A DNA stretch of 47,978 bases from Thermodesulfovibrionales bacterium (GCA_031082155.1 JAVHLL010000022.1:1-47978), one strand, 5' to 3'. Numbered from the stretch's first letter, positions 34,616 through 44,105 are shown. Numbers and translations: made by a program. The notes: generated from the sequence alone by a model not told the origin.

Positions 34616-36067
34616 ATGGCAAAGTATGATTTTGACATAGGCATTCTCGGCGGTGGGGCTGCCGGACTTACTGTTGCGTCAGGGGCCGCCCAGTTTGGAG
34701 CAAAGACCCTTCTCATTGAAAAGGAAAAGAAACTGGGAGGTGACTGCCTTCATTACGGGTGTGTTCCGAGTAAAACACTCATCAGGACTGCCAATATCTA
34801 CCATCTTATGAAGAATGCGGAAAAATACGGGCTTCCGCGTACCGACCTCAACCCAGTGGATTTTCAGGCAATTGCAGCACGGATTCAAACGGTAGTTAAT
34901 ACCATACAGGCGCATGATTCAAGGGATAGATTCTGTAAACTCGGGGCAAGAGTTGAATTCGGCGATGCAAAATTTATAGACGAGCATTCAGTCCTGCTGA
35001 ACGGCCAGATGTATTCTGCGAAAAACTGGGTGATCGCCACGGGCTCATCCCCATTTGTCCCCCCGACAGAAGGAATTGATAAAACACCCTATCTTACGAA
35101 CAAAGAGCTTTTTTCTCTGAAAACTCTTCCCAAATCCATGATCGCGATTGGCGGCGGCCCTATAGCAATCGAGATGGCACAGGCTTTCAATCGTCTGGGG
35201 ACTAAAGTAACTGTAGTTGAACTTGCGCATCAGATTCTCGGGGCTGAGGATAAAGACATGGCTGAACATCTCATGAGCATCCTGATTTCCGAGGGGATAA
35301 CATTTCATCTGGGCGCTCTGCCTCTCAGTACAAAAGACCTTAGGAATGAAAAAGAGATAATCATTAAAAATACAGAGGGTAAAACCATCAGTCTGAAGGC
35401 TGAGACCATTCTTGTTGCGGTCGGAAGGAGAGCAAACCTGCAAGGTCTTGGACTCGAAGACATTTCAGTGGAAAGAGATAGGAAGGGCTTAAAGATAGAT
35501 GACAGGTTAAGGACAAAGCACAAGCACATTTATGTTGCAGGTGATGCAACAGGTTCATATCAATTTACCCATGCAGCCGGATATGAAGGCGGTATTGTGC
35601 TCAGTAACACTATCCTGCATCTGCCAAGAAAAGCAGATTATACCTATCTGCCGTGGTGTACCTATACAGACCCTGAACTTGCAAGTATAGGGATGAACGA
35701 AAAAAGGGCTGTTGCAGCAGGTATATCGTATTCTGTCTGGTCGGAGGAGTTCAGGACCAATGACCGGAGCCTTGCAGAAGGTAAAGAGACAGGGAAAATA
35801 AAGCTTCTTCTCGATGAAAAAGAAAAGCCCATCGGTATTCAGATACTCGGCCCAAGCGCTGGCGAATTAATCAGTGAATGGGTTGCAGTCATGAACGGGA
35901 ATGTAAAGCTTTCAACTATTGCATCAGCCATTCATCCTTATCCTACCCTCGGTGAGATCAATAAAAAGGTTGTCGGAAAGTTCTTTTCCGGCAAGATATT
36001 TTCAGAAAAAGTGAAGTGGGCGTTAAAATTTTTCTTTAACCTGAAAGGAAGGGCTTGTGGGGAATAA
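34616..36067 (+). CDS. Pyridine nucleotide-disulfide oxidoreductase (mercuric reductase / Lpd-like)
   Basis: FAD flavoprotein of the dihydrolipoamide dehydrogenase family. The start is ATG 34616: TAAGGAG (34603-34609) precedes it, and translation begins AKYDFDIGILGGGAAGLTVASG, the FAD motif. The redox pair is in GGDCLHYGCVPSK (C44, C49). NAD(P)-binding GGGPIAIEMAQAF and the family C-terminal block IHPYPTLGEINKK follow. 483 residues is normal. A C-terminal hydrophobic tail (KWALKFFFNLKGRACGE) is unlike Lpd and MerA and may aid membrane contact. No MerR, lipoate-complex or mercury genes adjoin, so the substrate is unknown. Confidence 0.88.
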   Translation: MAKYDFDIGILGGGAAGLTVASGAAQFGAKTLLIEKEKKLGGDCLHYGCVPSKTLIRTANIYHLMKNAEKYGLPRTDLNPVDFQAIAARIQTVVNTIQAHDSRDRFCKLGARVEFGDAKFIDEHSVLLNGQMYSAKNWVIATGSSPFVPPTEGIDKTPYLTNKELFSLKTLPKSMIAIGGGPIAIEMAQAFNRLGTKVTVVELAHQILGAEDKDMAEHLMSILISEGITFHLGALPLSTKDLRNEKEIIIKNTEGKTISLKAETILVAVGRRANLQGLGLEDISVERDRKGLKIDDRLRTKHKHIYVAGDATGSYQFTHAAGYEGGIVLSNTILHLPRKADYTYLPWCTYTDPELASIGMNEKRAVAAGISYSVWSEEFRTNDRSLAEGKETGKIKLLLDEKEKPIGIQILGPSAGELISEWVAVMNGNVKLSTIASAIHPYPTLGEINKKVVGKFFSGKIFSEKVKWALKFFFNLKGRACGE

Positions 36068-36127
36068 TTAATAAGTAACGCTCATAGGAAACTGTCAGGT
36101 GACGATTGCCGTATATGAGGTTACGTA

Positions 36128-36270
36128 ATGTTCAAGTATGACCCCGAAAAAGCTTCTTTTGGACAAAAGATCAAATATGGCTTGGCTAAACAATCTATAT
36201 AGCATTTGTAACTGATCCACCGGCAATTACCAGTCTTGCGGTAATGAATGATTCAGAATCCCAAATGAGG
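36128..36270 (+). pseudogene. Possible BrnT-type toxin remnant
   Basis: From ATG 36128 the frame reads MFKYDPEKASFGQKIKYGL and stops at 36202. A second frame then gives FVTDPPAITSL and SESQMRI. The spacing of the F-x-(W/Y)-DP-x-K, K-(H/Y)-G and DP-x-A-(I/L)-T elements is like a BrnT ribonuclease with one frameshift. No BrnA partner is seen. The resemblance is by eye and weak. Confidence 0.25.
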
Positions 36271-36274
36271 ATAA

Positions 36275-36528
36275 GAGAGTGGACATTTTCTCAAAATGGT
36301 GCATAATGGAATTGAATACTGGATGACATTTCAGGAACAATATCGCACAGTGGAGAAGGTTCATGGACAGTCAAGGAAGCAAAAGAATTTGGGATCCCTG
36401 TGCCTGTTATTGAGGGCGCTCTTAATCTCAGGATACAATCTCATGCTCATCCAAATTATACGGGACAGATTCTGTCTGCCGTGAGAAATTAATTCGGAGG
36501 GGACGAGGTTTTCAGGAAAACTTCGTGA
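36275..36528 (+). pseudogene. gnd: Decayed 6-phosphogluconate dehydrogenase gene
   Basis: Two out-of-frame blocks match 6-phosphogluconate dehydrogenase. The first, 36275-36325, reads ESGHFLKMVHNGIEY. The second, 36349-36528, reads SGEGSWTVKEAKEFGIPVPV and ends in SAVRN-stop-FGG, where a functional enzyme has a codon instead of TAA 36490-36492. The roughly 70-residue stretch between them in live enzymes is gone, the frame shifts, and the N-terminal NADP domain is absent. It abuts transketolase, so the loss removed the oxidative pentose-phosphate step at its usual neighbour. This fragment encodes no enzyme. Confidence 0.8.
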
Positions 36529-36537
36529 AAAAGCAAA

Positions 36538-38370
36538 ATGCATGAGAGAGAAAAATTAGAAAAGATAGCAAAGTTAATCCGTTACTTCATTATCTCTTCT
36601 ACCACTACAGCCGGATCAGGGCATCCAACTTCTTCTCTGTCAGCAACAGACCTTATGACCGCCCTTTTTTTTGGAGGTTTTTTCAGGTTCGATCCTGATC
36701 ACCCGGAACATCCGAACAACGACCGGTTGATCTTTTCTAAAGGTCATGCCTCTCCTCTTTACTATGCTTTGTGGACAGCAGCCGGCAAACTAAGAGAAGG
36801 TGATCTATCGTCAATGAGAAAGTTTGGCAGTTCTTTGGAAGGTCATCCTACTTCTACTTTTAAATACACAGAAGCAGCAACGGGCTCTCTGGGTCAGGGC
36901 CTTTCTGTAGGTGTCGGGATGGCTTTAAATGCAAAGTATATTGATAAGGTATCTTACAGAACATATGTGCTTCTTGGAGATAGTGAGATGGCAGAGGGTT
37001 CACAGTGGGAAGCCATACAGATTGCCGCACATTACAAATTAAATAATCTTATCGGGATTATTGATGTAAATCGACTGGGACAGCGTGGTGAAACAATGTA
37101 TGGGCATAATCTGGAAGCCTATAAAAAACGTATTACACCGTTCGGCTGGAAAACAATTGTGATCGACGGGCATTCATTTCCCGAAATTCTGAATGCGTAT
37201 GAGAAAGCTTCCAAGGTCAAGAATAAACCGGTTATGATCGTCGCGAGAACAATAAAAGGGCAAGGGGTCTCATTTCTTGAAGATAAGGGCGGCTGGCATG
37301 GGAAGGTTATGAACAGAGATGAATCAGAAAAAGGACTCCGGGAATTGGGAACTCTTGATACATCGATCAGAGGAGAGATAACAAGACCAAAGGACCTGAG
37401 ACCGCATACCACCACACTTGGAAAATCGACTGGACTTTTTTACCTGGCCGATAAACCTGTTGCCACACGGAGAGCATATGGAAATGCACTGGTGCGAATC
37501 TTTCCGGAACATCCTGAAATGGTGGTTCTTGATGCTGAAGTAAGCAATTCGACCTATTCAGAGTTATTCAGGGAAAAATACCCGGAACGGTTTTTTGAGA
37601 TGTATATTGCTGAACAGAATATGGTTGGTGCAGCCTTGGGTCTTTCCCGTCGTGGCAAGATACCTTTCGTATCCACTTTCGCAGCATTTTTTAGCCGGGC
37701 ATTCGATCAGATCAGGATGAGCCAGTATTCAGACGCAAACATAAAATTTGCAGGGTCTCATGCGGGAGTATCCATCGGCGAAGATGGACCGTCTCAGATG
37801 GGACTTGAGGATATTGCCATATTCAGGGCAGTTTTAAATAGTGTTGTTTTGTATCCATCTGATGCTTTATCAACAGAGAAACTCGTTGAAGAGGCTGCCA
37901 GGCATCACGGGATAGTCTATATACGCACAACACGAAAAGATACCCCGATTCTTTATCAGAATGATGAGGAATTCCCTATTGGTGGAAGCAAGATATTGCG
38001 GAAAAGCGATGATGATCGTGTAACAGTTATTGGAGCGGGGATAACGCTTCACGAGGCTCTATCTGCGTATGAAGAATTGAAAAAGGAAGGAGTTTTCATC
38101 CGTGTTATTGATCTTTACAGCATAAAGCCGATAGATAAGGAAACGGTGAAGGAAGCTGCTCAATCAACCAAGGCTGTCGTGATCGTTGAAGACCACTTTG
38201 CTGAAGGTGGAATTGGTGAAGCGGTAAGAAGCGCACTTGGTTCTTTCGCTGTTCCCCTCTATTCTCTTGCGGTAAGAAGGATGCCAATGAGCGGAAAGCC
38301 CGGTGAACTGCTCGATTATGAAGAGATATCGAAGAACGCTATCATAAAAACGATAAAGGATCTGGTATGA
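36538..38370 (+). CDS. tkt: Transketolase
   Basis: Transfers two-carbon units between sugar phosphates with thiamine diphosphate. Single chain of 610 residues, on the short side but complete. Landmarks: AGSGHPTSSLSATDLMTALFF near the N terminus, SKGHASPLYYALW, the TPP block LGDSEMAEGSQWEAIQIAAHYKLNN, the FIN-like AEQNMVGAALGLS and the C-terminal domain VIVEDHFAEGGIGEAV. No Shine-Dalgarno sequence is close to ATG 36538 (MHEREKLEK); GGAGGGG lies 34 nt upstream in the gnd remnant. It is bracketed by the gnd remnant and a possible tal scrap. Confidence 0.94.
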   Translation: MHEREKLEKIAKLIRYFIISSTTTAGSGHPTSSLSATDLMTALFFGGFFRFDPDHPEHPNNDRLIFSKGHASPLYYALWTAAGKLREGDLSSMRKFGSSLEGHPTSTFKYTEAATGSLGQGLSVGVGMALNAKYIDKVSYRTYVLLGDSEMAEGSQWEAIQIAAHYKLNNLIGIIDVNRLGQRGETMYGHNLEAYKKRITPFGWKTIVIDGHSFPEILNAYEKASKVKNKPVMIVARTIKGQGVSFLEDKGGWHGKVMNRDESEKGLRELGTLDTSIRGEITRPKDLRPHTTTLGKSTGLFYLADKPVATRRAYGNALVRIFPEHPEMVVLDAEVSNSTYSELFREKYPERFFEMYIAEQNMVGAALGLSRRGKIPFVSTFAAFFSRAFDQIRMSQYSDANIKFAGSHAGVSIGEDGPSQMGLEDIAIFRAVLNSVVLYPSDALSTEKLVEEAARHHGIVYIRTTRKDTPILYQNDEEFPIGGSKILRKSDDDRVTVIGAGITLHEALSAYEELKKEGVFIRVIDLYSIKPIDKETVKEAAQSTKAVVIVEDHFAEGGIGEAVRSALGSFAVPLYSLAVRRMPMSGKPGELLDYEEISKNAIIKTIKDLV

Positions 38371-38403
38371 GCTCCCAAAGAGATGCTCAAGCAAGAATAA
38401 GGA

Positions 38404-38493
38404 ATGTTTCTCTTGATTCCAAAAGTTCAAGTCAGATTTCCAGCAACAGAAGAAGGATTACAGGCAGCAGACATTCTAACAAACATACTTTAA
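38404..38493 (+). pseudogene. Possible transaldolase remnant
   Basis: A frame of 30 codons reads GMFLLIPKVQVRFPATEEGL and continues QAADILTNIL before TAA. The VxVRFPATEEGLQAAD part resembles the transaldolase strand-and-loop VxIKIPATxEGLxAx. No catalytic lysine or other domain remains. Together with the gnd remnant it hints at a lost pentose-phosphate cluster. Short match; weak. Confidence 0.3.
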
Positions 38494-38513
38494 ATTGATT
38501 TCGGCCCAAAAAC

Positions 38514-38551
38514 CTCTATATACCTACGGGCTTGCCCGTAGGTATATAGAG
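38514..38551. repeat. Perfect 38-nt palindrome
   Basis: CTCTATATACCTACGGGC (38514-38531), TT, GCCCGTAGGTATATAGAG (38534-38551): an 18-bp perfect stem with a 2-nt centre. No T-run follows, so it is not a classic terminator. It lies 44 nt before the kinase start. It may be a regulator site, a cruciform or part of a small mobile repeat. Confidence 0.6.
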
Positions 38552-38594
38552 TAACGTGTTTAAATAAATAAATTTGCTGCTGAGGTTTTGTTCC

Positions 38595-41500
38595 ATGAGG
38601 AAAAAGAATGAAAACGGAAGATTTGCCGCGAAAGGCATAATCGCGCTTGCAGTTATGGTAATCATGACTGCCGGAGCATTTTTTGCCTGGTGGACGGCGC
38701 GCATAACCGAGCGGGATATGAGGGCAGACTTACTCAGGAAGACCCGGCTGCTGGCTGATGCGATTCACCTCAAGGGCATGGCAGCATTGAGCGGCACAGA
38801 AGCAGATTTAACCACTCCGCAATATCTGCGGTTCAAAGACCAGCTTGCCGGTGCCCGCCATGTATTCCCAAACTGCCGATTCCTCTATCTGATGGGACAG
38901 AAGCCTGACGGCGCAATATTCTTCTTCGTGGATTCCGAACCAGAAGGTTCTGCAGATGAATCGCCTGCCGGACAAATATATGAAGAAGCATCAGAAGTGA
39001 CCCGCCGTGTTTTTTCGACTGGCCGTGCGGATACCGATGGGCCGACCACTGACCGATGGGGCACGTGGGTGAGTGCGCTTGTCCCGTTATCCGACCCTCG
39101 CACGGGCAAGATTATGGCAATCGTCGGCATGGATGTGGACGCACGGAATTGGCAGGCGGTTGTGATGCGCAAGATGATACTTCCCATCGCATTTACGGTG
39201 ATGCTGGTCATAATAGTTCTGGCAGCAGCCGCACTTCTGAAATGGCGTACGCGTCTGCCCGCAGGGCGGCAAAACGGGTGGTTGCCCCGCCATATTGAAA
39301 CGGTGATTACAGCCGCTGCCGGCCTGGCGCTTACCTTGATTTTTGCGTATAAGGCGTATGATGTTCAGGATAACGCCCGGCGGGAAACGTTCTCACGTCT
39401 GGTAATGGCGAAAGCAGCACGTATTACAGAGGCCATGCGCGACATACGCACCAACCAGCTGGAGGGGTTATCGCGTTTCTTTGAATCAAGCGTGCACGTA
39501 GAGCACTGGGAATTCGAGACGTACGCGAGATATTTGACCGAGGGCCCCACAGTACAATCCTGGCAGTGGATTCCTGCGATTCCTGCAAAAGAAAGATTTC
39601 AGATACAGGAGGAAGCCCTCAGGAACGGCACAGGAAAGTTTGTCATATGGGAGCGGAATGCGGAAGGGAAACGAACAGCGGTCACGGCGCGAAATACCTA
39701 CTATCCTGTTTTCTATGTTGAACCACTAACGGGAAACGAGGCCATCCTGGGGTATGATATGGGTTCAGAAGCGAAGCGCCGGACGGCGATGGAGACAGCG
39801 GCGAGAACCGGTCTGATCACAGCTACCGACTCAATTGCACTGCTTGAGGAAAAGGAAACTCAGAAGGGAATAATAGTATTTCGGCCGATTTTTGGTCAGC
39901 AAGATCACCTGCAAGGTTTTACCGCGTGTGTCTTGCACATTGAAACTATACTCATACGTACAGTCAGGCAGCCCGGTGACAGAGAGGCTGCTGTCATCCT
40001 GGAACTGTTTCAACTTCAGGCTGGCGGACAGCAGCAGTTTCTGGCTTCAACATCGCCGGAGCACGCATCGAGTGAAAGAGTGGAGTCCGCACTCTGGCAA
40101 TACCCCGATGAAGCATTCACGGTTATTGCGCCGCTCTTTGCATACGGGAAAACCTATGCGGTGGTGGCGCATCCGGGGCCGGCTTTTGCAGGACTCTATC
40201 CGGTACGGGCCGGGTGGATGACAGCGGCAGCAGGAATAGCCCTGACATCCATGCTGTCGTTAATGATCGGTTTTCTGGGTAATCGCCGCTTCGCCCTCGA
40301 GCAGCAGGTGCTTTGGAGGACTGCTGAATTGAGGGAGAGCGAGGAGCTTTTCAGGAATCTTTTCGAATACCATGCCGCGGTGAAGGTTATCATTGATCCT
40401 GATACCGGTGCTATCATTGATGCGAATGAAGCGGCAGAAAACTTTTATGGATGGTCGCGTGAACAGCTTAAAAATATGACAATACAGGACATCAACACGC
40501 TTCCTCCTCATGAAGTGAAAAAAGAGATGGACGAGGTAGGGCAAAACAATCGGGTGCATTTTGAATTCCGTCACAGACTGGCTGATGGTTCCATAAGGGA
40601 TGTGGAGGTGTTCAGCAGCAAAATAAACACGAAAGAAAAAGATTTTCTTCATTCCGTTATTCATGATATCACCGACCGCAAACGGGCAGAAAAAGCGCTG
40701 CTTAAGGAGAAGACATTCTCTGAAACGGCAATCAACAGCCTGCCCGGGCTCTTCTACCTTTTTGATGAAAGTGGACGTATTCAGCAGTGGAACAGAAATT
40801 TCGAAAAAGTTTCAGGATATTCACCCGAAGAGATAGAAAAAATGAATCCACTGGATTTCTTTCCGGAGGAAAATAAACAGTTGGTTGCGGATGTAATGAA
40901 GGAAGTTTTTGTAAACGGTGACTCCCGGGTGGAAGCAGATTTTGTCTCAAAAGACGGAAGAAGGACGCCCTATTATTTTACAGGGTTACGTTTTGTATTG
41001 GACAACAGACCTTATCTGGTCGGCATGGGCATTGATATCACCGAGCGCAAGCTGGCTGAGGAAGAGCATAGATTGAATGAGTCCCGTATTTCTGCACTTC
41101 TTGAACTCAGCCGTATGGCACACCAGCCAGACCAGATGCTTACAGGCTTTGCCCTTGAAAAGGCCATAGAACTCACAGGCAGTGAAATAGGCTATCTTGC
41201 TTTTATGAACGAAGACGAAACGGTATTGACCATGTACTCTTGGTCCAGGCAGGCAATGCAGGAATGCATGGTTGAACAAAAGCCGATTGTCTATCCGGTT
41301 GAAACAACAGGGCTTTGGGGTGAAGCAGTTCGTCAGCGTAAGCCTGTAATTACCAATGATTATCAGGCGTCAAACCCTCTTAAAAAGGGGTATCCCGAGG
41401 GACATGTACAGGTTATACGACATATGAATATACCGCTTTTTGATAGAGACAGGATTGTGCTGGTGGCAGGTGTGGGGAATAAGAAAGATCCTTATGGAGA

Positions 41501-43082
41501 CAGGGATATACAGGAATTAACCCTGCTGATGGATGGAATGTGGAAAATTATCAAGCAAAAGCGCGCGGAAGATGCATTAATGGAATCTGAAAAAAGGTAC
41601 CGCCTGCTTTTCGAAAATGCAACAGACGCTATTTTCATAGCTCAAGATGAACGAATCAAATTTCCTAATCCCCGGCTCGAATTACTCTCAGGCTATACAA
41701 CCCATGAATTAACCGGGATGTCTTTTTTGGATTTCGTCTATCTTGCGGATAGAGACATGGTTTTAGAAAAGCAAAGGAAAATGCTGAGGGGTGATATTTT
41801 CTCCGCTACCTATTCTTTCAGGTTCATCACGAAATCCGGTGAAGATATCTGGGTGGAACTGAGTAACGTGATCATTGAATGGCAGGGAAGGCCGGCGACC
41901 CTTAATTTTTTGAGAGACATTACGCAGCAGAAAAAAATGGAGGCACAGCTCTTTCAGGCACAGAAGATGGAAGCTATAGGCCAGCTTGCAGGAGGGCTGG
42001 CGCATGATTTCAACAATCTTCTGACAGCTATTATAGGTTACGGGCACCTCCTGCAGAATAAAGTGAGTCGGAGTGAAAGCACGAGTGCTTATGTCGATCA
42101 TATATTAAGCGCAGCCGAAAGGGCTGCTATTTTAACGAATGATCTCCTGACCTTCAGCAGGAAACAGATCGTCAATCTTCAGCCTGTGGATCTGAACAAG
42201 ATAATCAAAAATATGGAAGGTCTTTTATCGCGGGTTATTGGAGAAGACATAGAACTTTCGACCATTCTGGCAGATACTGAATTGACCATCATGGCTGATA
42301 GTACGCAGATAGATCAGATACTCATGAATCTTGCCACAAACGCAAAGGACGCAATGCTCAAGGGAGGGAGTGTATTGATCAGGACAGACCGTATGGAAAT
42401 AAATGGTGAATATATCAAAGCATATGGTTATGGTAACCCTGGTTCGTATGCTCTGCTTTCAGTTGAGGACACAGGAACTGGCATGGATGAGATGATAAAA
42501 GGGAGAATATTTGAGCCATTTTTTACAACGAAGGACGTTGGAAAAGGCACAGGCCTTGGGCTTGCAATGGTGTATGGTATCGTCAAACAGCATGATGGCT
42601 ATATCAATGTATATAGTGAGATTGGCAAAGGGACGACATTCAAGATCTTATTGCCATTAATTCAGGCAAAGGTTCAGGAAATTAGACCTGAGGACTCACA
42701 GAAGGTAAAAGGAGGCACTGAAACAATCCTCATTGCAGAGGATGATCAGCACGTAAGAAAGCTTCTGATAGAAATACTTTCGCATGCAGGGTATCATATT
42801 ATGGAGGCAGTTGATGGCGAGGATGCAGTAAAGGTATTTCATGAACATAGAGATAAAATCGATCTTCTTACCCTTGATGTCATCATGCCAAAGAAAAACG
42901 GTAAAGAGGTATATGCAGAGATCAAAAAGGTTAAGCCTGCTATAAAAGTAATTTTTGTGAGTGGATATAGTGCGGATATTATGCATAAGAAAGGTCTTTT
43001 AGAGGTTGGACTGAACTTTGTCTCAAAGCCTGTTTTACCCGATGAACTCTTACTGAAGATCAGAAATGTTTTGGACAAATAA
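38595..43082 (+). CDS. Hybrid sensor histidine kinase with CHASE, PAS, GAF and receiver domains
   Basis: A membrane-bound hybrid kinase of about 1495 residues. Start: ATG 38595 (MRKKNENGR), with GAGG 9 nt upstream; a TTG at 38574 is the alternative. Order: one transmembrane helix, a first periplasmic sensor (about 35-185), helix, second helix, a CHASE domain (about 255-480), helix, PAS, PAS, GAF, PAS, HisKA with H1137 in LAHDFNNLLTAIIG, HATPase with DTGTGMD and GTGLGLAM, and a receiver with D1428 in LTLDVIMPKKNG. Such fused receivers need a separate histidine-phosphotransfer protein or act internally. No partner regulator or target gene adjoins, so the input is unknown. Confidence 0.9.
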   Translation: MRKKNENGRFAAKGIIALAVMVIMTAGAFFAWWTARITERDMRADLLRKTRLLADAIHLKGMAALSGTEADLTTPQYLRFKDQLAGARHVFPNCRFLYLMGQKPDGAIFFFVDSEPEGSADESPAGQIYEEASEVTRRVFSTGRADTDGPTTDRWGTWVSALVPLSDPRTGKIMAIVGMDVDARNWQAVVMRKMILPIAFTVMLVIIVLAAAALLKWRTRLPAGRQNGWLPRHIETVITAAAGLALTLIFAYKAYDVQDNARRETFSRLVMAKAARITEAMRDIRTNQLEGLSRFFESSVHVEHWEFETYARYLTEGPTVQSWQWIPAIPAKERFQIQEEALRNGTGKFVIWERNAEGKRTAVTARNTYYPVFYVEPLTGNEAILGYDMGSEAKRRTAMETAARTGLITATDSIALLEEKETQKGIIVFRPIFGQQDHLQGFTACVLHIETILIRTVRQPGDREAAVILELFQLQAGGQQQFLASTSPEHASSERVESALWQYPDEAFTVIAPLFAYGKTYAVVAHPGPAFAGLYPVRAGWMTAAAGIALTSMLSLMIGFLGNRRFALEQQVLWRTAELRESEELFRNLFEYHAAVKVIIDPDTGAIIDANEAAENFYGWSREQLKNMTIQDINTLPPHEVKKEMDEVGQNNRVHFEFRHRLADGSIRDVEVFSSKINTKEKDFLHSVIHDITDRKRAEKALLKEKTFSETAINSLPGLFYLFDESGRIQQWNRNFEKVSGYSPEEIEKMNPLDFFPEENKQLVADVMKEVFVNGDSRVEADFVSKDGRRTPYYFTGLRFVLDNRPYLVGMGIDITERKLAEEEHRLNESRISALLELSRMAHQPDQMLTGFALEKAIELTGSEIGYLAFMNEDETVLTMYSWSRQAMQECMVEQKPIVYPVETTGLWGEAVRQRKPVITNDYQASNPLKKGYPEGHVQVIRHMNIPLFDRDRIVLVAGVGNKKDPYGDRDIQELTLLMDGMWKIIKQKRAEDALMESEKRYRLLFENATDAIFIAQDERIKFPNPRLELLSGYTTHELTGMSFLDFVYLADRDMVLEKQRKMLRGDIFSATYSFRFITKSGEDIWVELSNVIIEWQGRPATLNFLRDITQQKKMEAQLFQAQKMEAIGQLAGGLAHDFNNLLTAIIGYGHLLQNKVSRSESTSAYVDHILSAAERAAILTNDLLTFSRKQIVNLQPVDLNKIIKNMEGLLSRVIGEDIELSTILADTELTIMADSTQIDQILMNLATNAKDAMLKGGSVLIRTDRMEINGEYIKAYGYGNPGSYALLSVEDTGTGMDEMIKGRIFEPFFTTKDVGKGTGLGLAMVYGIVKQHDGYINVYSEIGKGTTFKILLPLIQAKVQEIRPEDSQKVKGGTETILIAEDDQHVRKLLIEILSHAGYHIMEAVDGEDAVKVFHEHRDKIDLLTLDVIMPKKNGKEVYAEIKKVKPAIKVIFVSGYSADIMHKKGLLEVGLNFVSKPVLPDELLLKIRNVLDK

Positions 43083-43135
43083 CTGCTATCGATCAATAAG
43101 GCATTTGTAATTCTTGGACCATATATTTCTAATTC

Positions 43136-44029
43136 TCAATCTCCCAATCCCCATAACGAAGGCCCTTCTGTCTTTACATCGGAAACGTATGCGTTCACTT
43201 CCCGGCGGTAAAGTTTTCTGAGCAACCGTGCGATTTTCCCGACAGAATAGGTTTGTGAATCGACTGCCGAGACCGGCATAACTTCCATCGTGGTATTCGT
43301 GATAAATACCTCTTCAGCAGCGTAAAGATCGTTCTTCGCGAACATTCCTTCCCGGACCGGCAATCTTTCTTTCCTGGCAAGATCTGTAATGATCCCTCTT
43401 GTTATGCCATCAAGTATTCCGCAGTCGACCGAGGGGGTGCAGAGAACGCCATCCCTGCAAAAAAATATGTTGCTGATTGTCCCTTCTGCGAGAAAAGCGT
43501 TTTCATTCAGCATGATCGCTTCGTAAGCCCCCTGCTTTTTCGCCTCGATTTTGGCAAGGATATTGTTCAGAAAATTCAGGGATTTAATCTGCGGATTGAT
43601 CGCTTTCCGGAGGTTCCTTCTCGTTTCCGCAATCATAAGCCTGATCCCGTGTTTGTAGTACGCCTCAGGGTATTCTTTGAATTCCTGGGTAATGATAATG
43701 ACTGTTGGCTTGGGGCAGAAATCAGGATCAAGTCCCAGAGAACCCTGGCCCCGTGAAATCGTTAACCGTACATAGGCATTTCTTAATCGGTTTGCAATAA
43801 GGGTCTCGTAGAGCGCGATCTTCAGATGGTTGGTGTCGAGAGGGATCGAGAGGCCTATCAGCGATGCAGAACGGAATAATCTCTGGAGATGCTCATCGAT
43901 TTTAAAAAGAACGCTGTCGTAAACCCGTAAGGTTTCATAAATACCGTCTCCATAGAGGAACCCATGATCGAACACAGAGACGGTCGCCTCTTTTGAGGGC
44001 ACAATCTCTCCATTTACAAAAACATACAT
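43136..44029 (-). CDS. Class IV PLP aminotransferase (IlvE/Dat-like)
   Basis: Fold-type IV enzyme of 297 residues. The PLP lysine is K149 in PQIKSLNFLNNILAK; E182 in LAEGTISNIFF is the second family mark. VFDHGFLYGDGIYETLRVYD is the N-terminal signature. This sequence is shared by branched-chain aminotransferase, D-amino-acid aminotransferase and aminodeoxychorismate lyase, and the sequence alone does not choose between them. The ATG has no Shine-Dalgarno sequence; TATAAT ends 7 nt upstream in an extended TGATATAAT box, so the mRNA is likely leaderless. Confidence 0.88.
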   Translation of the reverse strand: MYVFVNGEIVPSKEATVSVFDHGFLYGDGIYETLRVYDSVLFKIDEHLQRLFRSASLIGLSIPLDTNHLKIALYETLIANRLRNAYVRLTISRGQGSLGLDPDFCPKPTVIIITQEFKEYPEAYYKHGIRLMIAETRRNLRKAINPQIKSLNFLNNILAKIEAKKQGAYEAIMLNENAFLAEGTISNIFFCRDGVLCTPSVDCGILDGITRGIITDLARKERLPVREGMFAKNDLYAAEEVFITNTTMEVMPVSAVDSQTYSVGKIARLLRKLYRREVNAYVSDVKTEGPSLWGLGD

Positions 44030-44036
44030 ACACTTA

Positions 44037-44042
44037 ATTATA
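44037..44042 (-). promoter_or_regulatory. Extended -10 box placed for leaderless transcription of the aminotransferase gene
   Basis: On the minus strand TGA-TATAAT (44042 to 44037) is followed by TAAGTGT and the ATG at 44029. No Shine-Dalgarno sequence is present. Confidence 0.5.
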
Positions 44043-44068
44043 TCACGGAGAGAAACCCGGAAAAGTAT

Positions 44069-44099
44069 TTAAAAAGGCTCCCGATGTGTATCGGGACTC
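44069..44099 (-). terminator. Terminator of the octanoyltransferase gene
   Basis: On the minus strand TCCCGAT (44096-44090), loop ACAC, ATCGGGA (44085-44079), then GCC and TTTTT. Lies just beyond the stop at 44106. Confidence 0.75.
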
Positions 44100-44105
44100 C
44101 CCCCA

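Noticed and set aside
36296-36484. 62-codon frame from ATG 36296
   Set aside because: It merely reads through the first gnd block and then out of frame through the second; the gnd alignment explains the sequence better.
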